64,000 nt of DNA, from assembly GCF_001957135.1 (NCBI RefSeq), contig NZ_MPHK01000014.1, positions 56,725 to 120,724 on the forward strand, written 5' to 3'. The translations under genes were made by a program, and so were the position numbers. The notes under the pieces are model-generated. The model saw only the letters and a program-made list of their open reading frames with translations. It was not told where the DNA came from and made no database searches. Source of the stretch: Shewanella sp. UCD-KL21 (GTDB lineage Bacteria; Pseudomonadota; Gammaproteobacteria; Enterobacterales; Shewanellaceae). Positions 17,620 through 27,316 of the stretch are shown in pieces (the first letter of the stretch is position 1; every line of letters begins with the position of its first letter).

Positions 17620-18192
17620 ATGTTTAGTAAATTTTGTTTATGGCTATTGGCCATTAATGGCTGGAAATTAGATGGCCAGCTCGCAGCTGATGGCCAATTC
17701 ATTATGGTGGTTGGCCCACACACCAGTAATTGGGACTTTATTGTCGGCATTATTGCCCGCTTTGCTATAGGGGTAAAAATTCACTTTTTAGGCAAACATC
17801 AATTATTTATTCCCCCTTGGGGCTGGCTGTTTAAAGCCTTAGGCGGCACCCCTGTGGATCGACGTAAAAACAATAATATGGTCGATGCTGTGGTGCAGCT
17901 ATTTAATGACGATAACCAATACAAGTTGGCGCTGGCCCCCGAAGGAACCAGAAGCGCGGTTACTCGCTGGAAAACCGGCTTTTATCATATTGCCACTAAA
18001 GCCAAGGTGCCAATAATCACAGTGGGATTAGATTTTAAAACCAAATCCATTGTGATTAATCAACCGCTGCACCCCAGTGGCGATGTCGCCACTGACATGA
18101 ATCGTATTTTAGATTTTTTCCGCCATATTAACGGCCGCCACCCTAAGGTTATCCCGCACTACATTCCTTCGGATGAGCAGCCAAAAAACTAG
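17620..18192 (+). CDS. Lysophospholipid acyltransferase (PlsC-like)
   Basis: A 190-residue acyltransferase with the HX4D catalytic motif in GPHTSNWDF (about 32-40), a second block GGTPVDRRKNNNMVDAVV (73-90) and the substrate-binding EGTRS (about 107-111). It should acylate a lysophospholipid or other glycerol acceptor at the inner membrane. It is shorter than PlsC and belongs to the compact '1-acyl-glycerol-3-phosphate acyltransferase-like' group. The 3' end overlaps the convergent ybdG-type gene by 4 bases. Confidence 0.85.
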   Translation: MFSKFCLWLLAINGWKLDGQLAADGQFIMVVGPHTSNWDFIVGIIARFAIGVKIHFLGKHQLFIPPWGWLFKALGGTPVDRRKNNNMVDAVVQLFNDDNQYKLALAPEGTRSAVTRWKTGFYHIATKAKVPIITVGLDFKTKSIVINQPLHPSGDVATDMNRILDFFRHINGRHPKVIPHYIPSDEQPKN

Positions 18193-19445
18193 TGCGACTT
18201 AATACTGCGAATATCATCGCCTGTAGGGCTTTGAAAAGCACGTAAACCAAATTCAGGTAAGATGGCAAAGACATGATCAAAGATATCTGCCTGAATGCCT
18301 TCATAAAAGGCCCAACGGACGTCATTGGTAAACACATATAACTCGATAGGCAGGCCTTCTGGTGTTGGCGCAAGTTGGCGCACCATCAGAGTCATGTCTT
18401 TGTGCAGCTTATTATTTTGACGTAAATAGGCATCTAAATAAGCTCTAAACGTCCCCACATTGGTTAAGCGTCTGCCATTAACCGGCATATCAATATCACT
18501 AACCAGCTCATTGGCATGGGAAATTTCTGAGCACACTTTAGGGAAGTAATCTTTAAGGTAATTCACTTTCGACAACCGAGTAATATCGTCTTCGCTAAGA
18601 AAGTGGATACTATTTACATCAAGATTAATTGAACGCTTAATTCGGCGACCGCCCTTTTCAGACATACCGCGCCAGTTTTTAAAAGCGTCTGATACCAGCG
18701 CGTAAGCTGGGATCATGGTAATGGTGTTATCCCAATTACGCACTTTTACGGTATTGAGTGACACCTCATCTACAGCACCATCAGCGCCATATTTGTCCAT
18801 TTGGATCCAATCGCCTTTACTCACCATACGGTTAGCAGCTAATTGAATCCCAGCAACAAAGCCTAAAATAGTGTCCCTAAACACCAACATCACTAAACCG
18901 GTGGCAACACCTAAACCACTTAAAAAGTAAATTGGCGACTCATCTGCAATCACTGATATGCCAATAATAAAACCAACAAAGAACAAAAATAACTTAAATA
19001 ATTGTACGAAGCTTTTAACCGGTAAGCGGCGACTAATCAGCCTGACATCAGCAATTTCATTAACCGCATCTAAACAGGCGTAAATCGCCCGAATAACAAA
19101 AATGACCACCAGCACGCTTAGGCCACGGTCAATGACTGAGCCCAGCAGTTGTTGATGGGTTAAAATAATCGGGATCAGTAAGTCCAAGGTCATGATTGGC
19201 ACTAACAAGGCCAATTTTTCCAATACGCCATAGCGCATGAAAATATCATCCCAAGTCACGGTCGATTTACGGATCATCGCATTAACCGCTTTTACAAATA
19301 CCTTTTTGGTAATGTAATAAGCAATAGTTGCCACAATAAAGCTCACCATCAGTAATATTGATGTTGCTAGACTGTCAGAGGGCTGACTATTCACCCCAAT
19401 ATCAAGCAACCAACTGGCAATATCATCACGTAACTCGTTATCCAC
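18189..19445 (-). CDS. ybdG: MscS-family mechanosensitive channel, YbdG type
   Basis: A 418-residue inner-membrane protein closely matching E. coli YbdG (miniconductance channel): five N-terminal membrane spans, the pore-lining and beta-domain region GVATGLVMLVFRDTILGFVAGIQL ... GDWIQMDKYGADGAVDEVSLNTVKVRNWDNTI (roughly residues 175-245), then the soluble C-terminus RRIKRSINLDVNSIHFL ... VRQLAPTPEGLPIELYVFTN ... QADIFDHVFAILPEFGLRAFQSPTG. It opens under hypo-osmotic stress. The start is GTG at 19445. It converges on the acyltransferase gene with a 4-base overlap. Confidence 0.93.
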   Translation of the reverse strand: MDNELRDDIASWLLDIGVNSQPSDSLATSILLMVSFIVATIAYYITKKVFVKAVNAMIRKSTVTWDDIFMRYGVLEKLALLVPIMTLDLLIPIILTHQQLLGSVIDRGLSVLVVIFVIRAIYACLDAVNEIADVRLISRRLPVKSFVQLFKLFLFFVGFIIGISVIADESPIYFLSGLGVATGLVMLVFRDTILGFVAGIQLAANRMVSKGDWIQMDKYGADGAVDEVSLNTVKVRNWDNTITMIPAYALVSDAFKNWRGMSEKGGRRIKRSINLDVNSIHFLSEDDITRLSKVNYLKDYFPKVCSEISHANELVSDIDMPVNGRRLTNVGTFRAYLDAYLRQNNKLHKDMTLMVRQLAPTPEGLPIELYVFTNDVRWAFYEGIQADIFDHVFAILPEFGLRAFQSPTGDDIRSIKSH

Positions 19446-19733
19446 GCTTTTATTCCTTACACATTTATACTGATTGAAAGACTAGGTTTACAAAATCCAA
19501 AGCCATTATAGAGAACAAAGACTTATTGAGAACGATCCAAAATAGCATATTTATCGATTAATTAACCCGCTTTCAATTTGATGACAAGTTCGCCATCAAA
19601 TCACCACCGCATTCAAACAAGGCGACAACATATCAAAGTAAACTAATGATATTGATTGCAAAGTTGAGCACATTAATTGACCCAGAGCTCGCTTCACTTA
19701 CCATTGGTAACATTAAAACGAATTGAGGTTCCT

Positions 19734-20270
19734 ATGAAGCACACTTGGCTAGCAATCATCCTAACACTGAGCATTGTCTCGGTTAGCAGTAACGCCCGCG
19801 CAGAAACTGATGAACAACAGTTTAAGCCTTCGACTGCCTTGTTAGTGGATTTTATCGATAGCCGCGGCGATATGTTTGGTATCACCCTTGCCATGAAACA
19901 TTTTGACCCTGATTACGCCGACTGGGGCTATTATATTGGTTACGCCTGGGGCGATAAATACGACCTTGATGTACCAGAGCCGGCTGAAGCTTATGCCGAA
20001 GAATACATGTGGCGCTTTGGGTTAAGTTATAGCCTAACTGAAAATTTTAATCTCTATGGCGGCGCCACGGTGTTTATAAACGAACAAAACTACACCAACA
20101 ATATTTCTACCCGCGAAGTTAACGGCAAGCCAAGATGGGAATCTAGCCGCGATAAAGACTGGGGCGCTGAAGTTGGCGTGCGTTACACAGTGTTTGATAG
20201 TGTTGTTATCGGTGCAGGTTATGACACCAGCGCCGAGGCGGCAATTATCTCCATTGGTTTTACCATGTAA
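19734..20270 (+). CDS. Small outer-membrane beta-barrel-like protein
   Basis: A 178-residue exported protein: signal peptide (KHTWLAIILTLSIVSVSS, cut near NARAETD), then alternating aromatic/hydrophobic strands (DYADWGYYIGYAWGDKY, YMWRFGLSYSL, FNLYGGATVFI, WGAEVGVRYTVF, VVIGAGYDTS) ending in SIGFTM, a C-terminal pattern usual for an 8-stranded outer-membrane barrel. Function unknown. Start: ATG 19734 has GAGG upstream; the frame extends 19 codons further without a leader. An intrinsic terminator follows. Confidence 0.75.
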   Translation: MKHTWLAIILTLSIVSVSSNARAETDEQQFKPSTALLVDFIDSRGDMFGITLAMKHFDPDYADWGYYIGYAWGDKYDLDVPEPAEAYAEEYMWRFGLSYSLTENFNLYGGATVFINEQNYTNNISTREVNGKPRWESSRDKDWGAEVGVRYTVFDSVVIGAGYDTSAEAAIISIGFTM

Positions 20271-20293
20271 GCCTTATCCAAATAGTCACAATT

Positions 20294-20320
20294 GAAAAAG
20301 GACCCGCAGGTCCTTTTTTG
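20294..20320. terminator. Bidirectional terminator between the barrel gene and hutH
   Basis: AAAAAGGACC, loop CGCA, GGTCCTTTTTT: a perfect stem with A-run and T-run on both sides, placed between convergent genes. Confidence 0.9.
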
Positions 20321-20359
20321 TTTTTAGCCTTTTGTTTCAAGCTGCTAACTCGCTAGCCC

Positions 20360-21904
20360 CTAAAAGCTCACTAAGATGCCAGCAGGTAAGTAAGCATTGA
20401 AGCTGGCGCTATAGAGCAAATCTGTCGCCGCTTCGATATCCGGCGCAAAAAAGCGGTCTTTATCGTAATACGCAACCACTTCACGTAGCTCTGCTTTGGC
20501 TTTTACTACCGCATCACTGGGTTGTAATGGCGTGCGAAAATCTAACCCTTGCGCCGCAGCTAATAGCTCAATCGCTAACACCCCACGGGTATTTTCAGAC
20601 ATATCACGTAACCGACGCGCGGCAAATGTCGCCATCGACACATGATCTTCCTGATTCGCTGAGGTGGGTAAACTATCCACAGAAGCGGGATGCGCAAAGG
20701 TTTTGTTTTCAGAGGCCAATGCCGCAGCCGTCACCTGTGCAATCATAAAGCCTGAGTTCACCCCACCATTTTTCACTAAAAATGGCGGTAATTTCGATAA
20801 GCTAGAGTCAATGAGCAGTGCAATGCGGCGCTCGGCAATTGAGCCTAACTCAGCAATAGCAATAGCAAGGTTATCTGCCGCCATCGACACAGGCTCAGCA
20901 TGGAAGTTACCGCCAGAGATAATATCGCCGGTGTCTTGGAATACCAGTGGGTTATCGGTCACGCCATTGGCTTCAACCCCTAACACTTCACCAGCATGGC
21001 GAATTTGCGTTAAACACGCCCCCAATACCTGTGGCTGACAGCGCAAAGAATATGGATCTTGCACTTTTTCACAATCAACATGGCTTTGACTGATCTCAGA
21101 CTCATCAGCTAACAAGTGACGGAAAATAGCCGCTGAATCCATTTGTCCTTGTTGGCCACGAGCCGCGTGAATACGGGCATCAAACGGGCTACGACTGCCC
21201 ATAGCTGCTTCAACACTCATGGCGCCAATAACTGAACTGGCAGCAAATAAGTCTTCAGCATGGAACAAACCTTCAAGGGCTAATGCGGTTGAGGCTTGGG
21301 TGCCATTAAGCAGTGCTAACCCCTCTTTTGCAGCAAGTTCAATCGGTTTAAGGCCTGCAATTTCAAGCCCTTCTGCTGCCGTAATGATTTGACCTTGGTA
21401 GCTCATTTCACCTTCTGCCAGCATAGGTAAACACATGTGCGATAGCGGCGCTAAATCCCCCGATGCGCCCACTGAGCCTTTTTCAGGAATACACGGATAA
21501 ACACCGGCATTAACCAACTGAATAAGAAAGTTAATCACTTCTAAGCGAATACCTGAAAAGCCGCGGCTTAATGAGTTAATCTTTAACACCATCATTAACC
21601 GCACAGTGGCATCTTGCATATATTGGCCAGTGCCCGCAGCGTGAGATAACACGATTGAGCGCTGTAATAACTGCAAATCTTCAGGGGCAATTTTAGTGTT
21701 AGCCAGTAAGCCAAAGCCAGTATTAATGCCATATACAGTGCGGCCTTCATCTAATACTTGCTGCACTAAACCGGCACTGGTATTGATATCAGGAATGGCT
21801 TCATCGGCTAAAGATAAGTTAACCGAGCCTCGGCTAATTCGGCGTAATTGCGCTAACGTCAGCGTGCCGGGTTTAAGCTGCAATTGATAAGCTTGAGCAG
21901 TCAT
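20360..21904 (-). CDS. hutH: Histidine ammonia-lyase
   Basis: Deaminates L-histidine to urocanate, first step of histidine utilisation. 514 residues, normal length. The Ala-Ser-Gly triad that cyclises to the MIO electrophile is at residues 147-149 ([14 protein letters not shown]). Other family blocks include YGINTGFG (58-65), [13 protein letters not shown]-like TDNPLVF and the QEDHVSM block. Its start overlaps the hutU stop by one base (TAATG), giving a hutU-hutH operon in which the second enzyme is encoded first. Confidence 0.97.
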   Translation of the reverse strand: MTAQAYQLQLKPGTLTLAQLRRISRGSVNLSLADEAIPDINTSAGLVQQVLDEGRTVYGINTGFGLLANTKIAPEDLQLLQRSIVLSHAAGTGQYMQDATVRLMMVLKINSLSRGFSGIRLEVINFLIQLVNAGVYPCIPEKGSVGASGDLAPLSHMCLPMLAEGEMSYQGQIITAAEGLEIAGLKPIELAAKEGLALLNGTQASTALALEGLFHAEDLFAASSVIGAMSVEAAMGSRSPFDARIHAARGQQGQMDSAAIFRHLLADESEISQSHVDCEKVQDPYSLRCQPQVLGACLTQIRHAGEVLGVEANGVTDNPLVFQDTGDIISGGNFHAEPVSMAADNLAIAIAELGSIAERRIALLIDSSLSKLPPFLVKNGGVNSGFMIAQVTAAALASENKTFAHPASVDSLPTSANQEDHVSMATFAARRLRDMSENTRGVLAIELLAAAQGLDFRTPLQPSDAVVKAKAELREVVAYYDKDRFFAPDIEAATDLLYSASFNAYLPAGILVSF

Positions 21905-23589
21905 TATTTCGCTCCTTGCATTGGCAAATCTAGGCCTTGTTCTTTAGCGCATTGTTGCGCAAGTTCATATCCCGCATCCGCATGGCGCATCACGCCTGTG
22001 GCTGGGTCATTCCATAATACTCGGCCTAATCTAACTGCTGCATCATCAGTGCCATCGGCAACAATCACCACTCCAGAGTGCTGACTAAAGCCCATTCCCA
22101 CACCGCCGCCATGGTGCAATGACACCCAAGTTGCGCCGCTAGCCGTATTCAGTAAGGCATTCATTAGTGGCCAATCAGATACCGCATCAGAGCCATCGAG
22201 CATGGATTCGGTCTCACGATTTGGACTGGCAACCGAGCCAGAGTCTAAATGATCTCGGCCAATGACAATCGGCGCAGATAACTCACCATTTTTAACCATT
22301 TCATTAAACGCTAGCGCTAAACGGGCACGGTCTTTGAGTCCCACCCAGCAAATGCGTGACGGTAAACCTTGGAATGCAATCCGCTCACGGGCCATATCTA
22401 ACCAGTTATGCAAGTGCGGATTATCAGGAATAAGCTCTTTGACCTTGGCATCGGTTTTATAGATATCTTCAGGATCGCCCGATAATGCTACCCAGCGAAA
22501 CGGACCAATACCTTCACAAAATAGTGGCCGCACATAAGCTGGCACAAAACCGGGGAAATCAAAGGCGTTTTCAACCCCTTCTTCAAAGGCCATTTGACGA
22601 ATGTTATTGCCATAATCTGTTGTGGCCGCCCCTGCCGCTTGCAGCGCCAGCATGGCTTTAACTTGCACCGCCATTGATTGCTTAGCCGCTTTAACCACTG
22701 CCGCTTCGTCAGTTTTACGCATTTCGGCAGCTTGCTCTAGTGTCCAGCCTTGGGGTAAATAACCATTGAGTGGATCATGGGCAGAAGTTTGATCGGTCAC
22801 CACATCTGGGGTAATACCCCGTTCAACTAACTCAGCAAAAATATCAGCAGCATTACCCAGCAAACCAACGGATACTGGCTTACCAGAGGCATTAGCCTCA
22901 TCAATCATGGCTAATGCTTGATCAAGATTAGTGGCTTTCTTATCGACATATTTAGTGCGCAGACGAAAATCGATACGGGTTTCATCCACTTCACAGGTTA
23001 ATACCGAGTAACCCGCCATGGTGCCTGCTAATGGCTGCGCGCCGCCCATGCCGCCAAGGCCACCAGTTAAAATCCACTTACCCGCAGATGAGCCGCCAAA
23101 GTGTTGTTTAGCCATGGCGACAAAGGTTTCATAAGTGCCTTGAACAATGCCTTGGGAGCCAATATAAATCCACGAACCGGCGGTCATTTGGCCGTACATC
23201 GCCAAACCTTTTTTATCCAGCTCGTTAAAGTGTTCCCAGTTAGCCCAATGTGGCACTAGGTTGGAGTTAGCAATAATCACCCGCGGCGCATTACTGTGGG
23301 TTTTGAAAACCCCCACAGGTTTACCTGACTGCACCATCAAGGTTTCATCATCTTCTAGACGTTGCAGTACTTCAATAATTTTGTCGTAACACTGCCAATC
23401 ACGGGCTGCGCGGCCAATACCGCCATAAACCACTAAATCTTCAGGGCGCTCGGCTACATCAGGATGCAGGTTATTCATCAGCATGCGCATTGGCGCTTCT
23501 GTCATCCAGCTTTTACAACTCAATTTACTGCCATGAGGGGCAATAATTCGGCGGCTAGGGTCGTGTCTTTTACTAATGGTGTTATCCAT
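21904..23589 (-). CDS. hutU: Urocanate hydratase
   Basis: Hydrates urocanate to imidazolonepropionate using tightly bound NAD+. 561 residues, normal length; recognised from [31 protein letters not shown], the glycine-rich [13 protein letters not shown] and the C-terminal [17 protein letters not shown] block with the catalytic-region cysteine-containing segment before it. GAGGA ribosome binding site upstream of the ATG. It is followed by hutH with a one-base overlap and preceded, 112 bp away on the same strand, by hutC. Confidence 0.97.
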   Translation of the reverse strand: MDNTISKRHDPSRRIIAPHGSKLSCKSWMTEAPMRMLMNNLHPDVAERPEDLVVYGGIGRAARDWQCYDKIIEVLQRLEDDETLMVQSGKPVGVFKTHSNAPRVIIANSNLVPHWANWEHFNELDKKGLAMYGQMTAGSWIYIGSQGIVQGTYETFVAMAKQHFGGSSAGKWILTGGLGGMGGAQPLAGTMAGYSVLTCEVDETRIDFRLRTKYVDKKATNLDQALAMIDEANASGKPVSVGLLGNAADIFAELVERGITPDVVTDQTSAHDPLNGYLPQGWTLEQAAEMRKTDEAAVVKAAKQSMAVQVKAMLALQAAGAATTDYGNNIRQMAFEEGVENAFDFPGFVPAYVRPLFCEGIGPFRWVALSGDPEDIYKTDAKVKELIPDNPHLHNWLDMARERIAFQGLPSRICWVGLKDRARLALAFNEMVKNGELSAPIVIGRDHLDSGSVASPNRETESMLDGSDAVSDWPLMNALLNTASGATWVSLHHGGGVGMGFSQHSGVVIVADGTDDAAVRLGRVLWNDPATGVMRHADAGYELAQQCAKEQGLDLPMQGAK

Positions 23590-23701
23590 ATTTTCCTCTT
23601 CAACTAACTAGGTCAGTTTGGTTGTTATGATATTTATGCTGCTGTTGTCGCAGCTATTTTTACTTTTAAATAGTGTTTAGTTACGATTCGCCCACAAGTA
23701 G

Positions 23702-24406
23702 CTAACCGTTAAAGGTTAAATGACCACCTAAGCTAAACTTGCTGCCGGGATGAACTAGACGGGCAAAACTGACTACGCCTTTACTAGACCAAGTGCGGCG
23801 TAAAATTTGTAAGCAAGGCTCTGATGGCTCAATAGCCAATAATTGCTGCATTTGCTCGCTGGCAATAATGGCTTCGATGCGATGACGGGCTTCGGTTAAA
23901 GGCGCCACCTTGGATAAATATTCATGGGGGGTTAATTGGGTAAAGTCTTGCTGTAAGTACTCAGGGACTAATTCTGGGTTCACAAAGCGCTCTTCGACCT
24001 GTAATGGCGCATCTTGCTCGCAGTGCACCAATACCGAGTAATAGACAAAGTCACCAATTTCTAATCCTAAGGCCACCGCAACCGGTCTGGTGGCAGCAAT
24101 TTGGGTTAACTTAAGCTGCTTAACACTGTAGCCATGGCCACGGTCTTTGATTTCATCGGCAATGTTTCGAATGGCCAATAATGATGACTGCGATTTAATC
24201 CCCGCGACAAAGGTGCCGATACCTTGAGTGCGCTCTAACACCCCAGCTTCCACCAGCTCAGTCAATGCTCTTCTTGCTGTCATGCGACTGCAAGAGAACA
24301 ACTCCGCCAGTTGATTTTCTGATGGCACTTGATCATTTTCTTGCCACTCACCCGCTTCGATACGAGCCAGAATGGATTGCTTTATTTGTGCAAACTTAGC
24401 CAACAC
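23702..24406 (-). CDS. hutC: GntR-family histidine utilisation repressor
   Basis: A 234-residue regulator with an N-terminal winged helix-turn-helix of GntR type (QVPSENQLAELFSCSRMTARRALTELVEAG, residues about 25-54) and a C-terminal UTRA ligand domain. HutC proteins repress the hut genes and release DNA when urocanate binds. It is divergent from hutI; the shared spacer contains a 14-bp palindrome (24456-24469) that fits a HutC operator, so it probably represses both hutI and itself. Confidence 0.93.
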   Translation of the reverse strand: MLAKFAQIKQSILARIEAGEWQENDQVPSENQLAELFSCSRMTARRALTELVEAGVLERTQGIGTFVAGIKSQSSLLAIRNIADEIKDRGHGYSVKQLKLTQIAATRPVAVALGLEIGDFVYYSVLVHCEQDAPLQVEERFVNPELVPEYLQQDFTQLTPHEYLSKVAPLTEARHRIEAIIASEQMQQLLAIEPSEPCLQILRRTWSSKGVVSFARLVHPGSKFSLGGHLTFNG

Positions 24407-24455
24407 GGATTTAGCCCAACCCTTGATGTGATGAAAAATCTACCAGCAACCTTAC

Positions 24456-24469
24456 CTTGTATATACAAG
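24456..24469. promoter_or_regulatory. Probable HutC operator
   Basis: The perfect palindrome CTTGTATATACAAG lies in the hutC-hutI spacer, 50 bp from hutC and about 59 bp from hutI. Its core fits the TGTA-N2-TACA pattern described for HutC of other proteobacteria. No second copy was seen upstream of hutU. Confidence 0.75.
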
Positions 24470-24527
24470 TTAAAACAAGTACTGTTTTGTGATAAAGTCT
24501 AAAAAATGAGTATTTTCAGGAGCGGTT

Positions 24528-25772
24528 ATGTCGTGGGATCATGTGTGGATTGATGTCAATATTGCAACAATGGATCCAAGCAGTTCAGTCGCTTATGGCG
24601 CAATAACCGATGCAGCTATTGCCGTTAAAGACGGTAAAATTGCTTGGATGGGCCCGCGTAAAGAAATGCCTGAATTTGATGTATTTGAAATGCCCATCTA
24701 TCGCGGCAAAGGCGGCTGGGTCACCCCGGGGCTGATTGATGCCCACACCCATTTAATTTTTGCGGGTAATCGCGCTAACGAATTTGAAATGCGCCTCAAA
24801 GGCGCCAGCTATGAAGATATCGCCCGCGCTGGCGGCGGGATTATTTCGACCGTAAAAGCCTGCCGTGAAGCTGACGAAGCCGAGCTATTTGAACTTGGCA
24901 GACAAAGGTTAAACGCCTTAGCCAAAGAAGGCGTCACCACGGTGGAGATAAAATCTGGCTATGGTTTAGATACCCAAACTGAAGTCAAAATCCTTAAAGT
25001 GGCCCGCGAACTTGGCCGCAATCATCATGTTGATGTTAAAACCACTTTCTTAGGCGCTCATGCGATACCTGAGGAATATAAAGACACTGCAAACAGCACA
25101 GTCAGAAGTGATGCCTATATCGATATGGTGATTAACGACATGCTGCCTGCGGTTATCGAGCAAAACCTTGCCGATGCCGTGGATGTTTTTTGTGAAAACA
25201 TTGCCTTTAACCTTAAGCAAACCGAGCGAGTATTAACCGCCGCCAAACAAGCCGGTTTAGATATCAAAATCCACGCAGAGCAATTATCTAACTTAGGCGG
25301 CTCTGCTATGGCAGCCAAATTGGGGGCTAAATCAGTCGATCATATTGAATACCTCGATGAAGCAGGGGTTATCGCGCTCAGTGAACACGGTACCTGCGCT
25401 ACTTTGTTACCCGGCGCGTATTACTTTTTACGTGAAACCCAAATGCCGCCAATAGATCTGTTACGCAAACATAATGTACCTATGGTGGTCGCCAGTGATT
25501 TTAATCCGGGCTCATCGCCTATTTGCTCAACCTTATTAATGCTCAACATGGCCTGCACCTTATTTAAGCTGACTCCAGAGGAAGCCTTAAAAGGCGTGAC
25601 CATTAATGCCGCCAAAGCTTTAGGTATTGAAGCCAATGTCGGCAGTTTAGCCGCCGGCATGACAGCTGATTTCTGCTTATGGGATATCAGCACGCCAGCG
25701 CAACTGGCCTACTCTTATGGGGTGAATCCTTGTAAGGAAGTGGTTAAAAACGGCGTGTTAGTGCATCAATAG
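24528..25772 (+). CDS. hutI: Imidazolonepropionase
   Basis: Hydrolyses 4-imidazolone-5-propanoate to N-formimino-L-glutamate, third step of histidine degradation. 414 residues; an amidohydrolase barrel with metal ligands in DAHTHLIF (H73, H75), the substrate loop [11 protein letters not shown] and later His and Asp ligands in KIHAEQL and ASDFNPGSS. An AGGAG site precedes the ATG. It is transcribed away from hutC. No hutG or hutF (the next step) is present in this window. Confidence 0.97.
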   Translation: MSWDHVWIDVNIATMDPSSSVAYGAITDAAIAVKDGKIAWMGPRKEMPEFDVFEMPIYRGKGGWVTPGLIDAHTHLIFAGNRANEFEMRLKGASYEDIARAGGGIISTVKACREADEAELFELGRQRLNALAKEGVTTVEIKSGYGLDTQTEVKILKVARELGRNHHVDVKTTFLGAHAIPEEYKDTANSTVRSDAYIDMVINDMLPAVIEQNLADAVDVFCENIAFNLKQTERVLTAAKQAGLDIKIHAEQLSNLGGSAMAAKLGAKSVDHIEYLDEAGVIALSEHGTCATLLPGAYYFLRETQMPPIDLLRKHNVPMVVASDFNPGSSPICSTLLMLNMACTLFKLTPEEALKGVTINAAKALGIEANVGSLAAGMTADFCLWDISTPAQLAYSYGVNPCKEVVKNGVLVHQ

Positions 25773-25816
25773 CAAATAATAATCTACATCGACTGCAAAG
25801 CTTTAAACCAGACGAT

Positions 25817-25856
25817 AAAAAAGTGCTAGCCCTATACAGGTTTAGCACTTTTTATT
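25817..25856. terminator. Bidirectional terminator between hutI and the octaheme cytochrome gene
   Basis: AAAAGTGCTA (25819-25828) pairs with TAGCACTTTT (25843-25852) over a 14-nt loop, with T-runs on both strands, between convergent genes. Confidence 0.8.
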
Positions 25857-25886
25857 TATCTATACACCTTTCCTTAGATAGTAACC

Positions 25887-27278
25887 TTAATCCGTTTGGT
25901 GACGTTTACCCTGTTTATTCTTCATTGGGTCGCCGTCATAACCTAATGCTTTCCAGTCCATGCGCTGGCCTTTGTTATGACAATCGCTGCATTGTAGGGC
26001 TTGCTCTTTAGGTGAAACCATGTGATTGATACGCCACCACATTTCAGTTTCAACAAAGCCATGCTTGCCGCTATAACTGAGGCCTTTGTCTATCATGGTG
26101 CTATTAGCTTCCATGCCAAGTTTTGATGCTAAGTCCCAATCAAACTTGTCCCAGTAACCACCTTTACCAAACACTTTAGGGGTAATTAAAATATTCAATT
26201 TGCTGTCGAATATCTGTTTACCAGTATGGACCTTGAACGGATAGATTTTGGCTTTGCTGTCATTGATATCACCCAAAGGATAAGTGAGTTTTATCACCTC
26301 AGCCGGGTCAATTTTATCACCCGCCATATAGGCATCAGCTTTACCGTTAAACCAAGCATATTGCGGTGGCACCATTTTTTGCCATTCAAAACTCCCTTTC
26401 TTATTCATAAAGGTTTTTTTGCCGTTTTTGTCTTTGGTTTCAGTTAACTCTTGCCCTGCTGTTGACCAGTCCCAGCGCATTTTTGTTGGCTCATTACGAG
26501 CAAAAAATGGGATGTGACAGGTTTGACAGGCCACTGCAGCGGTATGAGTATTAAGCTTTTTATTGTCATGGGGCGCACTGTCATGGCAGTTTTCACAACC
26601 AATGGGGTTTTCGCCCCCCGGTGACACGCCCATGGCATTACCAGAGATTTGATGACTTGCTGTGGTATGACAGGTTTGGCATTGGAAGTCATTGCCGTCA
26701 GTGTCCATATGCACATCGGTGTCTTTTTCAGGGTATGACATGGAAGAGTCTAAATCCCCATGTTTCACCGCATCACCGCCGCCACCGTAAAAATGGCAAG
26801 TACCGCAGTTATCTCGCACCGGTTGGCCAACATTTTGTGCCACTCGCTCAAGATTCACTTTCGCCATCGCTTCACCCGCACCTGCTGGCTCTTTGATATA
26901 AGTTCCTGTGGTGTCATGGCACACTAAACAATCCACTTTAGTCATATCGGTAAAATCAAAGCTGTTGTCTTTCCAGCCATAACCCGCATGACAACTGGTG
27001 CAGCGCGGCTCGTTACCACTGATAGAGACGCAAAAATTATTGATACTATTTTTTTTACCGCGCTTTACTGTGCGGCCAGGTAATTCTTGCTCTAACTCCC
27101 AAGTCCAATGGGAAGACTTCATAAACTCTTTGGCATGATCTTCATGGCACTCGATGCATTGCTTGGTGACGTCCGAGCCTTGGGTAAACGGCCCCTCAAT
27201 CACCTCTTTATGATCAAATTCTGCATAGGCCATTTGACTGCAAAAGGCTAATGCGACAACTAATTTCATGGTTTTCAT
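25887..27278 (-). CDS. otr: Octaheme c-type cytochrome, tetrathionate reductase (Otr) family
   Basis: A periplasmic multihaem protein of 463 residues with a cleavable signal (MKLVVALAFCSQMAYAE). Exactly eight CxxCH haem motifs are present: CIECH, CTSCH, CLVCH, CGTCH, CQTCH, CENCH, CQTCH and CSDCH, spread from about residue 41 to residue 438. This number and the flanking sequence match the Shewanella oneidensis octaheme tetrathionate reductase, which in vitro also reduces nitrite and hydroxylamine; the physiological substrate is uncertain. It is the last gene of a three-gene minus-strand group with a large porin and a monohaem cytochrome. Confidence 0.92.
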   Translation of the reverse strand: MKTMKLVVALAFCSQMAYAEFDHKEVIEGPFTQGSDVTKQCIECHEDHAKEFMKSSHWTWELEQELPGRTVKRGKKNSINNFCVSISGNEPRCTSCHAGYGWKDNSFDFTDMTKVDCLVCHDTTGTYIKEPAGAGEAMAKVNLERVAQNVGQPVRDNCGTCHFYGGGGDAVKHGDLDSSMSYPEKDTDVHMDTDGNDFQCQTCHTTASHQISGNAMGVSPGGENPIGCENCHDSAPHDNKKLNTHTAAVACQTCHIPFFARNEPTKMRWDWSTAGQELTETKDKNGKKTFMNKKGSFEWQKMVPPQYAWFNGKADAYMAGDKIDPAEVIKLTYPLGDINDSKAKIYPFKVHTGKQIFDSKLNILITPKVFGKGGYWDKFDWDLASKLGMEANSTMIDKGLSYSGKHGFVETEMWWRINHMVSPKEQALQCSDCHNKGQRMDWKALGYDGDPMKNKQGKRHQTD

Positions 27279-27316
27279 ATAGCACTCCTAGCCCCTGCCA
27301 CGCAGGGGCACCATGT

